Shown here in pieces: positions 28,765 to 39,846 of a stretch of 64,000 nucleotides of DNA (the stretch's first letter is position 1; the number at the start of each line of letters is the position of its first letter). The notes beneath the pieces are model-generated. The model was given only the letters and a program-made list of their open reading frames with translations. It had not been told where the DNA came from and made no database searches. Position numbers and translations under genes: made by a program. Source of the stretch: Herminiimonas sp. (lineage in GTDB: Bacteria > Pseudomonadota > Gammaproteobacteria > Burkholderiales > Burkholderiaceae); assembly GCF_030655415.1 (NCBI RefSeq), contig NZ_JAURVN010000002.1, positions 186,001-250,000 of the forward strand, read 5' to 3'.

Positions 28765-28901
28765 TTATGTCGCTGCTCGACTTTCGACGGCGGGGGACAA
28801 ACTGGCTTGCGCGGATAAATGCGCTGGCTTGGCCTCTTACTCATGTTGCGTGCTGCTAAAGCGTATTACGGAAAACTGCTCAAACTAATTTGAAATTTAG
28901 C

Positions 28902-28917
28902 AAGTCAGTACTGACTT
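28902..28917. promoter_or_regulatory. perfect 16-base palindrome upstream of gyrB
   Basis: AAGTCAGT directly followed by ACTGACTT, with no spacer. A loop-less palindrome is better suited to a dimeric repressor or a restriction-type site than to an RNA hairpin. It lies 190 bases before the gyrB start. Confidence 0.35.
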
Positions 28918-28984
28918 ATCTAACTCAGCGTACTAATACATTTTGTGTACGTTCTGCTTACTACTTTTTACTCTTAACTACATG

Positions 28985-29025
28985 GGGGCAAAGCGCTGAT
29001 TTTAAAGCGTTTTGCCCCGTTTTTA
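28985..29025 (+). terminator. plus-strand terminator without an annotated upstream gene
   Basis: Stem GGGGCAAAGCGCT / AGCGTTTTGCCCC (13 pairs with one G-U), then GTTTTTAT on the plus strand. On the minus strand the same hairpin has a mismatch and no U-run, so it would not serve dnaN. Nothing known is transcribed into it from the left, so a small RNA from 28714-29025 is possible. Confidence 0.55.
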
Positions 29026-29053
29026 TGACTGCTGATTCGGGTCGAATTCCGGA

Positions 29054-30160
29054 TCAAATACGCATCGGCATGACGACGTATTTGAAGTCCGGATTGTCCG
29101 GCACCGTGATCAATGCAGATGAATTGGCGTCGCCCAAAGCGATGTTGATGCTGTCGCCTTTAAGGTTGTTCAATACATCCAGCAGGTAGGTCACGTTGAA
29201 GCCGATATCGACGCTATCGCCGCCGTAATCGATTTCAATTTCTTCGACTGCTTCTTCCTGGTCGGCATTGGTCGAGCTGATCTTCATGCTGCCCGGGCTC
29301 ATGATGCAACGCACACCTTTGAACTTGTCGGACGTCATGATCGCAGCGCGCTGCAGCGAACGCAGCAAGGCATCGCGGCCGATCGTGAAGTTGTTCTTAT
29401 AACCCTTAGGTACGACGCGGGTGTAATCCGGGAACTTGCCTTCAACCAGCTTCGAGATCAGTTCGATGTCGCCGAAGGTGAGCTTGACTTGGTTGTTGGC
29501 GATCTCAAGATCGACAGGCTGATCGGTGTCTTCCAGCAGGCGCTGCAATTCGATAATCGTTTTGCGCGGAATGATGACTTCTTGACGCGCGAACTCTTGC
29601 TCGGTTGCGACTTGGCAGAATGCAAGGCGATGACCATCGGTTGCAACGGCGATGACGTTTTTGCCATCAACGACGAGCAACAAACCATTCAGGTAATAAC
29701 GAATGTCTTGCTGCGCCATCGAGAAGTGCACCATGTTGAAAAGGTGCTTTAATGTTTTTTGCGGCAGCGTGACTTTGGCGTTGTATTGCTCGGCTTGCGC
29801 AACGGTTGGGAATTCTTCTGCAGCCAATGTTTGCAAAGCGAAACGCGACTTGCCCGACTGCACAGTCATGCGCTTGTTGGTGAGTGTCAGTGAGACGTCG
29901 CCGGAATCCGGCAGCGCGCGCAAAATGTCGAGCAACTTGCGTGCTGCGACAGTCGTCGAAGCAACATCGTTGCCACTACCGACTTGTGCGTGCGTGGTGA
30001 TCTGCACTTCGATATCAGTCGACAGGAATGAAACGCGCTCGCCATCCTTGCGTATGAGGATATTGGCCAGAATCGGCAATGTGTGCCGACGCTCGACAAT
30101 ACCACTCACAATCTGCAGCGGACGTAGAAGCGCGTCACGTTGGGTTTTGACCAATTGCAT
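29054..30160 (-). CDS. dnaN: DNA polymerase III beta sliding clamp
   Basis: 368-residue processivity clamp that forms a ring dimer around DNA and holds Pol III, with three similar domains. Family features are the N-terminal LLRPLQIVSGIVERRHTLPILANIL, LDILRALPDS near residues 75-85, YLNGLLLV in domain 2, and the C-terminal peptide-binding end YVVMPMRI that fits the PMRL/PMRI hallmark. The length is standard for betaproteobacteria. It is downstream of dnaA in the same direction, separated by 430 bases that include the DnaA-box cluster. Confidence 0.98.
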   Translation of the reverse strand: MQLVKTQRDALLRPLQIVSGIVERRHTLPILANILIRKDGERVSFLSTDIEVQITTHAQVGSGNDVASTTVAARKLLDILRALPDSGDVSLTLTNKRMTVQSGKSRFALQTLAAEEFPTVAQAEQYNAKVTLPQKTLKHLFNMVHFSMAQQDIRYYLNGLLLVVDGKNVIAVATDGHRLAFCQVATEQEFARQEVIIPRKTIIELQRLLEDTDQPVDLEIANNQVKLTFGDIELISKLVEGKFPDYTRVVPKGYKNNFTIGRDALLRSLQRAAIMTSDKFKGVRCIMSPGSMKISSTNADQEEAVEEIEIDYGGDSVDIGFNVTYLLDVLNNLKGDSINIALGDANSSALITVPDNPDFKYVVMPMRI

Positions 30161-30589
30161 AGTTAGATCCTTATCGATGGTTAAACGGTGCGGTATTCAT
30201 TATTGCCATGCGCGGTGCAGACGTGCTGCAACTTGCTTGTTTTGCTTAGCCAGTACCTACACTTGATGAGCTTAAAGACAAATGTAAAACACTGGCTTTT
30301 ATCGGTTCGCGATTCGTTTTGTTTTTGCGACTTTTTCATCGTTCTATCACCCGTTAAAGGCTGAATGAAAATGACGCTCTTTTTGCTGAATCGGCACTGA
30401 TAATTAAACCTGTAAACAACAACCCGTATTTTGACAGAAAGACCCGCCTAAAAGCCGGTTCCACGCCATTTTCTGGCGCTTCTTTCTGTCTTCTTACTTA
30501 TTCACCTGCTATTCACAACTTATACCGAGGATATCCACAAAGTTATCCACAGGCTGATAGGCAGCAGAATTTTGCTTAGGCTCCTACCT
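30161..30589. other. candidate oriC / dnaA-dnaN intergenic region
   Basis: 429 non-coding bases. Four DnaA boxes lie in 54 bases on the same strand: TTATTCACC at 30498, CTATTCACA at 30509, ATATCCACA at 30531 and the consensus TTATCCACA at 30543-30551. The spacings of 11, 22 and 12 bases place all four on one face of the helix. An AT-rich stretch is present at about 30395-30440. This is the richest DnaA-box group in the window and the best origin candidate, though it may also be an autoregulatory or dnaN promoter element. Confidence 0.55.
30498..30551 (+). promoter_or_regulatory. phased DnaA-box cluster
   Basis: One perfect TTATCCACA box and three single-mismatch boxes, all reading in the same direction, at 11-, 22- and 12-base steps. 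DnaA binds such arrays cooperatively. Confidence 0.65.
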
Positions 30590-31972
30590 TTAACCTTTTA
30601 AAGTTTGCTCCAGGACATGCAATTCATGATTGCATTCCGGGCTCTTGCCGCGATCCGCAGCGATCTTGCGAACTGCGTGCAAAACCGTCGTATGGTCGCG
30701 ACCGCCGAACAATTCGCCGATTTCCGGCAGACTCTTTTGCGTTAATTCTTTGGCAAGGTACATCGCAATCTGGCGTGGCCGCGCGATATTCGCGGGACGC
30801 TTCTTGGAGTACATATCGGCAACTTTGATATTGAAAAAGTCGGCGACGGTCTTTTGAATATTCTCGACTGAGATCTGGCGATTTTGTACCGACAGCAGAT
30901 CTTTCAGTGCGTCTTTGACAACTTCAATCGTGATGTCTTTGCCGTGGAAACGTGAGTAAGCGAGGATTTTGCGCAAGGCACCTTCCAGCTCACGGACATT
31001 GGAACGTAAATGTTTAGCAACGAAAAACGCCACGTCATCGGAGAAGGTCACACCTTCTTGCACGGCTTTTTTGAGCAAAATGGCGACGCGCATTTCGAGC
31101 TCTGGTGGCTCGACGGCAACCGTCAAACCCGAGTCAAAACGTGAAATCAGGCGATCATCCATGCCCGATATCTCTTTCGGATAGGTATCGCTGGTAATGA
31201 TGATTTGTTTCTTGGCTGCAATCAAAGCTTCAAACGCGTAGAAGAACTCTTCCTGCGTGCGGCTCTTGCCGCCAAAGAATTGAATGTCGTCAATCAGCAA
31301 CAGATCGAGTGAATGGTAATACCGTTTGAAATCGTCAAAACCTTTGCGCTGGTAAGCGGTCACTACGTCTCGAACATACTGTTCTGCGTGGATGTAACGA
31401 ATCTTGACGTTAGGATTATCAGCCAGTACCTGATTGCCGATGGCGTGGATCAAATGGGTTTTACCCAGGCCGACACCACCATATAAAAACAGTGGGTTGT
31501 ATGAACTACCTGGATTATTCGCAACCTGGATCGCGGCGGCCCGCGCCAACTGGTTGGCTTTACCGGTGACAAAACTGTCAAATGTCAGCGCTGTATTAAT
31601 ACGGCTTTGATCGCGGCGCGGTGTGTGATCTGTCGCGTTGGACGGGATCGGCTCCAACACATTGGACGGCACGTCGTCAGATTGACTGGGAGCAACACTG
31701 GATTGCGCTGTCGGTTTTTTGGGCGCATTCAAACGTGGGTCGAGGACGAACTGCACATCGACCGGCTCTTCCCAAAACTGCGCGGCGAGGCTGGTGATGC
31801 GGCTGGCGAATTGCGTTTTCACCCAATCCAGCTTGAAGCGATTCGGCGCAGCAATCCGCAATCTGCCATCCTCGTAATCGAGGGGGGCGAGCGGTTTGAT
31901 CCACGCACTATATTGTTGAGGCGTCAACTCCTGCTCCAACTGGGCGGAGCAACTCTGCCAGAAATTTTCCAT
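30590..31972 (-). CDS. dnaA: chromosomal replication initiator DnaA
   Basis: 460-residue AAA+ initiator that binds DnaA boxes and melts the origin. Domain I (residues 1-75) interacts with helicase; a flexible linker is about 80-125; the AAA+ domain has Walker [10 protein letters not shown] (165-173) and Walker [11 protein letters not shown] (about 227-236), with the sensor-1 region DTYPKEI; domain IV has the box-binding helix-turn-helix ending in [14 protein letters not shown] (about 430-443). The length is typical. The gene reads away from rpmH across 343 bases with one consensus DnaA box. It is followed, on the same strand, by dnaN and gyrB. Confidence 0.98.
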   Translation of the reverse strand: MENFWQSCSAQLEQELTPQQYSAWIKPLAPLDYEDGRLRIAAPNRFKLDWVKTQFASRITSLAAQFWEEPVDVQFVLDPRLNAPKKPTAQSSVAPSQSDDVPSNVLEPIPSNATDHTPRRDQSRINTALTFDSFVTGKANQLARAAAIQVANNPGSSYNPLFLYGGVGLGKTHLIHAIGNQVLADNPNVKIRYIHAEQYVRDVVTAYQRKGFDDFKRYYHSLDLLLIDDIQFFGGKSRTQEEFFYAFEALIAAKKQIIITSDTYPKEISGMDDRLISRFDSGLTVAVEPPELEMRVAILLKKAVQEGVTFSDDVAFFVAKHLRSNVRELEGALRKILAYSRFHGKDITIEVVKDALKDLLSVQNRQISVENIQKTVADFFNIKVADMYSKKRPANIARPRQIAMYLAKELTQKSLPEIGELFGGRDHTTVLHAVRKIAADRGKSPECNHELHVLEQTLKG

Positions 31973-32315
31973 TGAATCGTCTACTTGAATTGATACAGGG
32001 GTGTTGCGTTACTGCCCTTGGGTGGTCTATTTATATGCCTGGTGGCATGCCACGCGTTGGCCTATTCTAACCTGACCGGCCAGAGTTATCCACAGGCTGG
32101 ACGCTTATTTCATCAAGTAATTATCGAGCAACTAAGTCGCACAAATGCGCTAAGTGATTGACAGGGAAGCAGAAAATGCTGTCTAATTCAGGGTTCACTA
32201 CCCAGGGTGTTGGTATTTATGTTGTCGCCGTACGGCTCAGCATGCACCAGCTGCCAGAGATTTGGCGATGGGCGCGTGACTTCCGATTTATTATTTGCCG
32301 ATTAGCGAGACCAAC
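31973..32315. other. dnaA-rpmH divergent region, alternative oriC candidate
   Basis: 343 non-coding bases between divergent dnaA and rpmH. One consensus DnaA box TTATCCACA is at 32086-32094. I see no further good box, so the case for replication start is weaker than for 30161-30589. It must hold the promoters of both dnaA and the rpmH operon, and the box may mediate DnaA autoregulation. Confidence 0.45.
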
Positions 32316-32450
32316 ATGAAACGTACTTACCAACCTTCCGTCGTACGCCGCAAGCGCACCCATGGCTTCCGCGTCCGTATGGCAACCCGCGGTGGCCGCG
32401 CTGTGCTTAACGCACGTCGCGCCAAAGGCCGCAAACGCCTCGCTGCTTAA
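32316..32450 (+). CDS. rpmH: 50S ribosomal protein L34
   Basis: 44-residue, extremely basic ribosomal protein. The sequence [19 protein letters not shown], then [23 protein letters not shown], is textbook L34. The short GACCAAC before the ATG is only a weak ribosome-binding site, as often seen for rpmH. It is too short for the usual length cut-offs. rnpA follows at 13 bases, the normal arrangement, so L34 and the RNase P protein are made from one transcript. Confidence 0.97.
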   Translation: MKRTYQPSVVRRKRTHGFRVRMATRGGRAVLNARRAKGRKRLAA

Positions 32451-32462
32451 TAAGCGAATGGC

Positions 32463-32873
32463 GTGACCGGCGATCGTTCGCTCGACTTTGCACGCGATCG
32501 GCGGATCGTTAAAACGGATGAATTTTCATCCGTTTTTCGTTTGCGACCCGTGTATCGTACCGCGCATTTTGTTCTTTATACGCGCGCTACCGAACTGCCG
32601 CATGCCCGTTTGGGTGTGGTCGCTGCCAAACGCCTCGCGCCTCGCGCCGTGACGCGCAATACGATCAAACGCGTGACGCGTGAACTGTTTCGACAAACGG
32701 CATTGCCGTCCATCGATTGCATCGTTCGCCTGTCACACTCTGTCAATACGAAAAAAGGGCCTGCCACCACGGTCAGCCTGAAAGTCGCATTGCGAGAAGA
32801 ATTAACACGGCTATTTGCTTCACAAAATCGGCCTCAGAATGTAACGCCGGTTTTGCCAGAAGGGCAAAAATGA
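32463..32873 (+). CDS. rnpA: ribonuclease P protein component
   Basis: 136-residue basic protein that assists the RNase P RNA in maturing tRNA 5' ends. The start is GTG at 32463, giving [20 protein letters not shown]. The signature [13 protein letters not shown] (an RNxxKR motif that contacts the RNA) lies near residues 66-78, preceded by [15 protein letters not shown]. The reading frame overlaps the yidD start by ATGA, implying coupling. The C-terminal tail after about residue 118 is poorly conserved in the family. Confidence 0.96.
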   Translation: MTGDRSLDFARDRRIVKTDEFSSVFRLRPVYRTAHFVLYTRATELPHARLGVVAAKRLAPRAVTRNTIKRVTRELFRQTALPSIDCIVRLSHSVNTKKGPATTVSLKVALREELTRLFASQNRPQNVTPVLPEGQK

Positions 32874-33136
32874 AGACCATCCTGTTATTACTGGTACGCG
32901 CTTATCAGTTGGGCATCAGCCCCTTCCTCGGGCAGAATTGCCGTTTTTATCCAAGCTGCTCCGCTTATGCGATGGAAGCCATTGGCGAGTATGGCGCCTT
33001 GAAGGGCAGCTTTATGGCGACCAAACGTCTGTGCAAATGTCATCCGTGGCATCCCGGCGGCCATGATCCGGTGCCAAAAAAATCGTCATCCGAAAAAACT
33101 ACTTCTACAACCGCTTGCGGTTGCGGCCATTCCTGA
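32870..33136 (+). CDS. yidD: membrane protein insertion efficiency factor YidD
   Basis: 88-residue YidD protein, a small amphipathic inner-membrane-associated factor that aids YidC-dependent insertion. Diagnostic motif [20 protein letters not shown] is followed by [24 protein letters not shown]. The ATG at 32870 overlaps the rnpA stop (ATGA); the longer in-frame extension back to 32717 lies inside rnpA and is not real. An unusual Cys-rich tail (ACGCGHS) ends the protein. It leads, after 18 bases, to yidC. Confidence 0.95.
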   Translation: MKTILLLLVRAYQLGISPFLGQNCRFYPSCSAYAMEAIGEYGALKGSFMATKRLCKCHPWHPGGHDPVPKKSSSEKTTSTTACGCGHS

Positions 33137-33154
33137 TTACTGATTAAGACACTT

Positions 33155-34870
33155 ATGGATATCAAACGTACCGTCCTGTGGGTTATTTTCTCGTTTTCGT
33201 TGCTGTTGCTGTGGGATAACTACAATCGTTATACCGGCAAGCCATCGATTTTCTTCGATAACCCGACCACACAAACAGCTGCGACACCTGCAACCCCAGC
33301 GACTACCGACAACACTGCGAAAACTGCAGATGTGCCGACCGCTACTACTACTGCAGCGGCTAGCGGTGCGAACGGTGCCGCCGGCGTACCAACTGGTGGC
33401 GTGACTCCGGTTAAAAGTGAAGTCATCACGATCACGACAGATCTGATCAAGGTTGATATCGATACCGCCGGCGGCGAAGTTCGTCGTCTGGAATTGTTGC
33501 AACATCACGAAAGTGGCGACGAGAAAAAGAACGTCGTGCTGTTCAATTCCGATGCAGCACATTCATATCTCGGCCAAACCGGTTTGATCGGTGGAGCATA
33601 TCCAAATCACAAATCGACGTTCACCGCAGTCGCAGGTCCGCGCACGCTGGATAACGCTGATCAAGTGCAATTGGTACTGCAGTCCGAGCAACAAGGCGTC
33701 AAGCTGATCAAAACGTTTACCTTCAAACGTGGCGAATACAAAGTCGATGTCAAACATGATGTCGTCAACAACACAGGCGCGTCAATTACTCCATCGCTGT
33801 ATCTGCAACTGGTACATGACGGCTCTGGCGTTGGCGGCGGCTCGATGTTCATGGCGAGCACCTTCACCGGTCCTGCGATTTACACCGATACCGACAAGTT
33901 CCAGAAAGTCACTTTCGAGTCCATCGAAAAAGGCAAAGTCGAACACGTCTTGAAAGGCGACAGCGGCTGGATCGCGCTGGTGCAGCATTACTTTGTTTCG
34001 GCATTCGTACCAGTTGGTAATACAGCGCGCGAATTCTTCACCAAAAAACTGGCGACCAATTTGTACGCAGTCGGCACCATTTTGCCTATGGGTACTGTCG
34101 CACCAGGCGCGACTGCGTCAATGGACGCAACCTTGTACTCCGGTCCGCAAGAATCGAAACGTCTGGAAGCAGTTGCTCCTGGCTTTGATCTGGTCAAGGA
34201 TTACGGCTGGTTGACGATTATCGCTAAACCGATTTTCTGGTTGATGATTCAGATTCACCAAATCCTCGGCAACTGGGGTTGGACCATTATCGTCTTGACG
34301 ATCGTGATCAAACTCGCATTCTTCCCATTGTCGGCAGCCGGTTATCGCAGCATGGCGAAGATGAAACTGGTCACGCCTAAGATGACTGACATCCGTACCC
34401 GCTTCAAAGGCGAACCGCAAAAAATGAATGCGGCGATGATGGAGTTGTACAAGAAAGAGAAGATCAATCCTATCGGCGGTTGCTTCCCGATGATCGTGCA
34501 GATTCCGGTCTTCATTTCGCTGTACTGGGTCTTGCTGGCCAGCGTAGAAATCCGCAATGCATCATGGTTGTGGGTACACGATTTGGCGTCACCAGATATC
34601 TTGTTTGGTTCGTATCACATCTTTGGTTTCCATCTGACGATTGGTATCTTGCCTATCTTGATGGCGATCTCGATGTTCATTCAAACCAAGTTGAATCCAA
34701 CGCCGCCTGATCCGATTCAAGCCAAAGTCATGATGTGGATGCCTATCGTGTTCTCGATCATGTTCTTCTTCTTCCCGGCTGGTCTGGTGCTGTACTGGGT
34801 TGTGAATAACATTCTGTCGATCGCACAGCAATGGTTCATCAACGAGAAACTGGTAGGCAAAGCTGTATAA
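33155..34870 (+). CDS. yidC: membrane protein insertase YidC
   Basis: 571-residue inner-membrane insertase that inserts and folds membrane proteins alone or with SecYEG. It has an N-terminal TM (VLWVIFSFSLLLLWDNY), a long low-complexity Ala/Thr linker (about 35-85), the large periplasmic beta-sandwich P1 domain (to about 350), and the conserved five-helix core with the cytoplasmic hairpin GYRSMAKMKLVTPKM. The positively charged groove residue is expected in TM2 of the core (WTIIVLTIVIKLAFFPLSAAG). Core segment FPAGLVLYWVVNNILSIAQQW is also diagnostic. A strong terminator follows before mnmE. Confidence 0.98.
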   Translation: MDIKRTVLWVIFSFSLLLLWDNYNRYTGKPSIFFDNPTTQTAATPATPATTDNTAKTADVPTATTTAAASGANGAAGVPTGGVTPVKSEVITITTDLIKVDIDTAGGEVRRLELLQHHESGDEKKNVVLFNSDAAHSYLGQTGLIGGAYPNHKSTFTAVAGPRTLDNADQVQLVLQSEQQGVKLIKTFTFKRGEYKVDVKHDVVNNTGASITPSLYLQLVHDGSGVGGGSMFMASTFTGPAIYTDTDKFQKVTFESIEKGKVEHVLKGDSGWIALVQHYFVSAFVPVGNTAREFFTKKLATNLYAVGTILPMGTVAPGATASMDATLYSGPQESKRLEAVAPGFDLVKDYGWLTIIAKPIFWLMIQIHQILGNWGWTIIVLTIVIKLAFFPLSAAGYRSMAKMKLVTPKMTDIRTRFKGEPQKMNAAMMELYKKEKINPIGGCFPMIVQIPVFISLYWVLLASVEIRNASWLWVHDLASPDILFGSYHIFGFHLTIGILPILMAISMFIQTKLNPTPPDPIQAKVMMWMPIVFSIMFFFFPAGLVLYWVVNNILSIAQQWFINEKLVGKAV

Positions 34871-34915
34871 GCTAAACGCTCTACTCTGTCTCTCGACAAA
34901 GAATTGTTTTACCTC

Positions 34916-34945
34916 AAAAAGCCCGTGCAATTACACGGGCTTTTT
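34916..34945 (+). terminator. Rho-independent terminator after yidC
   Basis: AAAAAGCCCGTG / CACGGGCTTTTT stem with a short loop and a T-run, 45 bases after the yidC stop codon. It ends the rpmH-rnpA-yidD-yidC operon. Confidence 0.92.
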
Positions 34946-34981
34946 GTTGCGCTCACCATTTAAACCGTTTATAAATTACAC

Positions 34982-36382
34982 ATGACATTTGATTCCTCTC
35001 CCATCGCAGCAATCGCCACCGCGCCAGGTCGCGGCGGCATCGGCGTCGTGCGCGTCTCCGGCAAAAATCTTTCCAGTGTGATGACCGCGGTATGCGGCGC
35101 TGACAAGGGCTCATCCCTGCAAGCGCGTCACGCGACCTACCTCGACTTTCTGAATACCGATGGCAGCGTCATCGATCAAGGCTTGGCGATCTACTTCAAG
35201 GCCCCGCATTCCTATACTGGCGAAGACGTGCTCGAGTTGCAAGGTCACGGCGGCCCGGTTGTTTTACAAATGCTGCTGACACGCTGTTTGGAAGCCGGCG
35301 TTGATATCGGTTTGCGTATGGCAGAGCCGGGTGAATTTACGCACCGCGCATTCCTGAACGACAAGCTGGATCTGGCGCAAGCCGAAAGCGTCATCGACTT
35401 GATCGAGGCATCGACAGAAGCTGCAGCCAAGTCGGCATCGCAATCGCTGTCGGGCGCTTTCTCAAAAACCATACAGACCTTGGTCGACAAGATTATCAAC
35501 CTGCGCATGCTGGTCGAAGCGACGCTGGATTTCCCTGAAGAAGAAATCGACTTCCTGGAAAAATCCGATGCACGTGGTCAGCTCAACGGCATACGCGAAG
35601 CATTGCAAAAAGTATTCAGCCAGGCATCGCAAGGTGCGTTACTGCGCGACGGCTTGAACATCGTCTTGGCCGGACAACCGAACGTGGGTAAATCATCGTT
35701 GTTAAATGCGCTTGCCGGTAGCGACATCGCCATCGTGACTGCGATCGCTGGCACCACGCGCGACAAAGTGATCGAGACTATCCAGATCGAAGGCATACCA
35801 GTCAATGTGATCGACACGGCCGGCATACGCGATGCGGCTGACGCCGGTGACGAAGTTGAACGCATCGGTATCGAACGCACCTGGGCTGCAGTGCAAACCG
35901 CTGACGTCATCGTCCACATGCTAGACGCCAATCGCGGCCCGACCAAGGGCGATGAAGAAATCGCTGCACGCTTCCCAGCCAACGTGCCGGTAATGCGCAT
36001 CTGGAACAAAATCGATCTGTCCGGCCATAGACCGACGATTGATCGCATGCCGGATGCAACCCACATCTATATATCCGCCACCGATTTACTTGGCATGGAT
36101 TTATTGCGCGGTGAATTGTTGCATCTGGTCGGCTGGCAGCAAACCGGCGAGTCCTTGTACATGGCACGCGAACGTCATTTGATCGCATTGAAATCCGCAC
36201 ACGATCATCTGGAACTGGCGGCGCAACACGCAGCACACGATAGCGAAGCAACTGATCCGGCACTCGATTTGTTCGCTGAAGAATTGCGACTGGCGCAAGA
36301 TCGTTTGAGCAGCATCACTGGTGAATTTACATCGGACGATTTGCTTGGCGTAATCTTCAGTCGCTTTTGTATTGGCAAATAA
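34982..36382 (+). CDS. mnmE: tRNA uridine-5-carboxymethylaminomethyl modification GTPase MnmE
   Basis: 466-residue GTPase that, with MnmG, modifies U34 of some tRNAs. The N-terminal folate-binding domain is [22 protein letters not shown]; the helical domain has [19 protein letters not shown]; the embedded Ras-like G domain starts with G1 GQPNVGKSS (about residue 230), then GTTRD and DTAGIRD; the C-terminal FCIGK carries the catalytic Cys. The length is normal. It follows yidC across a terminator, so it likely has its own promoter in the 36 bases between. Confidence 0.97.
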   Translation: MTFDSSPIAAIATAPGRGGIGVVRVSGKNLSSVMTAVCGADKGSSLQARHATYLDFLNTDGSVIDQGLAIYFKAPHSYTGEDVLELQGHGGPVVLQMLLTRCLEAGVDIGLRMAEPGEFTHRAFLNDKLDLAQAESVIDLIEASTEAAAKSASQSLSGAFSKTIQTLVDKIINLRMLVEATLDFPEEEIDFLEKSDARGQLNGIREALQKVFSQASQGALLRDGLNIVLAGQPNVGKSSLLNALAGSDIAIVTAIAGTTRDKVIETIQIEGIPVNVIDTAGIRDAADAGDEVERIGIERTWAAVQTADVIVHMLDANRGPTKGDEEIAARFPANVPVMRIWNKIDLSGHRPTIDRMPDATHIYISATDLLGMDLLRGELLHLVGWQQTGESLYMARERHLIALKSAHDHLELAAQHAAHDSEATDPALDLFAEELRLAQDRLSSITGEFTSDDLLGVIFSRFCIGK

Positions 36383-36509
36383 TTCTGTCTTTGAAAAGCC
36401 TAAACAAGATAGTCAATTTGGCCGGCTTTTTCCGCAATAAAACTCAATGTGTCGATCGATAGTAAACTTGCCGGTCGACGCATTGAATTTCCCTTACACC
36501 GCCACGTAG

Positions 36510-38747
<2,238 letters not shown>

Positions 38748-38808
38748 GGTAAGAAGCGCCATGCCAAACCCGGGCTAAGCGTTTAGGCTTGGACTAGATT
38801 TAGGCAAT

Positions 38809-38849
38809 AAAAAGCCCCATTTTACGGAGACGTGAAATGGGGCTTTTTT
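38809..38849. terminator. Rho-independent terminator after icd
   Basis: AAAAAGCCCCATTT / AAATGGGGCTTTTTT stem with a 12-base loop; works best on the plus strand, 60 bases after icd. Confidence 0.9.
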
Positions 38850-39046
38850 CTATTCGGCGGTGCCGCCTGCGACTGGAATCCTGAATTGAAAAGCGAGGCT
38901 GCGATTAGAGTTTGCAACAAACTCATCTTTTCCTACAGCAAGATGAGGAGGGCGCTGATACAAGTCTTACAGCGATTTGCCTATTATCCTCATACCGGCC
39001 ACGCGCCAACCCATAGACTAAAAAAAGCAATATTGGAGTAATCAAC

Positions 39047-39172
39047 ATGCGCAAATTACCTACTATCAGTTTGATTTCCGCCGCTGCAGCGCTAAGCTTT
39101 TTCTGCGCCAGCATGGTGATGGCAGAAAGCCCTTCAGAAGGCTCGCCAGTAATCGTCGCGGCTTCACGATAA
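39047..39172 (+). CDS. 41-residue exported peptide
   Basis: A short ORF with TTGGAGTAATCAAC before the ATG. Its first 26 residues form a Sec signal peptide (MRKLPTISLISAAAALSFFC then ASMVMA, with cleavage after VMA). The predicted mature peptide is only 15 residues, ESPSEGSPVIVAASR. The Cys in the hydrophobic core is not in a proper lipobox. A terminator lies 120 bases downstream. No family is recognised. Its small size and secretion signal suggest a periplasmic or extracellular micropeptide, but expression is unproven. Confidence 0.5.
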   Translation: MRKLPTISLISAAAALSFFCASMVMAESPSEGSPVIVAASR

Positions 39173-39295
39173 GCGAACTAAAACTTGCGGCTAGACCGCT
39201 AATATAAATACACCAAACAAGACCCGATTAAGATTTACCGTTCATTTAGAGATAAGACTCAGCATCCAAGTCTGGGATTGGTTTCCTCAAAACTT

Positions 39296-39325
39296 AAACA
39301 GCCCGATTATTCGGGCTGTTTTTCT
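39296..39325 (+). terminator. Rho-independent terminator
   Basis: AAACAGCCCGA / TCGGGCTGTTT stem with a TTAT loop followed by TTCTTT, downstream of the 41-residue exported peptide and of the convergent Lar-like gene. Confidence 0.9.
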
Positions 39326-39345
39326 TTGCGTGAAGCAATGTGCTG

Positions 39346-39573
39346 TTAATGATGAGCGGGGATTTGTTGCCGTTTATTCCAAGCCGTAACCGCATCCTGA
39401 TCGTTTTTGGATTCGGATTTGCTACCGCTGAAATGTGCTGCGTTGTGATTCAATGTGCATGCTTCATTGGTACAGTGCACATAGCTGTAAGGCAATTCGG
39501 ATTCAAGGTAATGGGCTTCTTTCAGCTCTGCTTCGCTGTTGCAAACTGGGCAAGGTTTTAATTCTGCATCCAT
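39346..39573 (-). CDS. Lar-like zinc ribbon protein
   Basis: 75-residue protein with the Lar/Rac-prophage type zinc-ribbon: LKPCPVCNSEAEL near the N-terminus (CPxC) and a second pair region VHCTNEACTLNH (CxxxxC), followed by the conserved AVTAWNKRQQIP end. Lar proteins in prophages alleviate type I restriction, but many similar chromosomal zinc ribbons have unknown roles. Here there is no phage gene around it. GGAGGAAAAA precedes the ATG, which supports translation. It could be a phage remnant or a domesticated gene. Confidence 0.72.
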   Translation of the reverse strand: MDAELKPCPVCNSEAELKEAHYLESELPYSYVHCTNEACTLNHNAAHFSGSKSESKNDQDAVTAWNKRQQIPAHH

Positions 39574-39846
39574 TTTTTCCTCCTAAGTGATTGCAATTTG
39601 TCTCTCTATTTGATCTCGTTCGATAACTTAGATACTTAAGAGTTCAGCTGAATCCTCCTGATTTGATATTGGCTTTTATTCCTGACAAGTGGCTTACATC
39701 TGCACACCGCCTGTTTTAAATTCTAGTACAAAATTCGATGCCAGGTTTTTTATCCCTACAAATTGTCTGTATTTGAAATGATGCATCGTCATCAGGCCCG
39801 GCTGCAGCGCATCTTGATACGATGATCAATACGCTAGCGCAGACGG
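39574..39846. other. intergenic region, nothing seen
   Basis: 273 AT-rich bases between the Lar-like gene and the end of the DUF4153 gene. No ORF, repeat or hairpin was recognised in it; it should hold the Lar-like gene's promoter. Confidence 0.3.

Noticed and set aside
31973..32315. dnaA-rpmH gap as sole oriC
   Set aside because: Only one good DnaA box found there, against four in the dnaA-dnaN gap; kept as an alternative.
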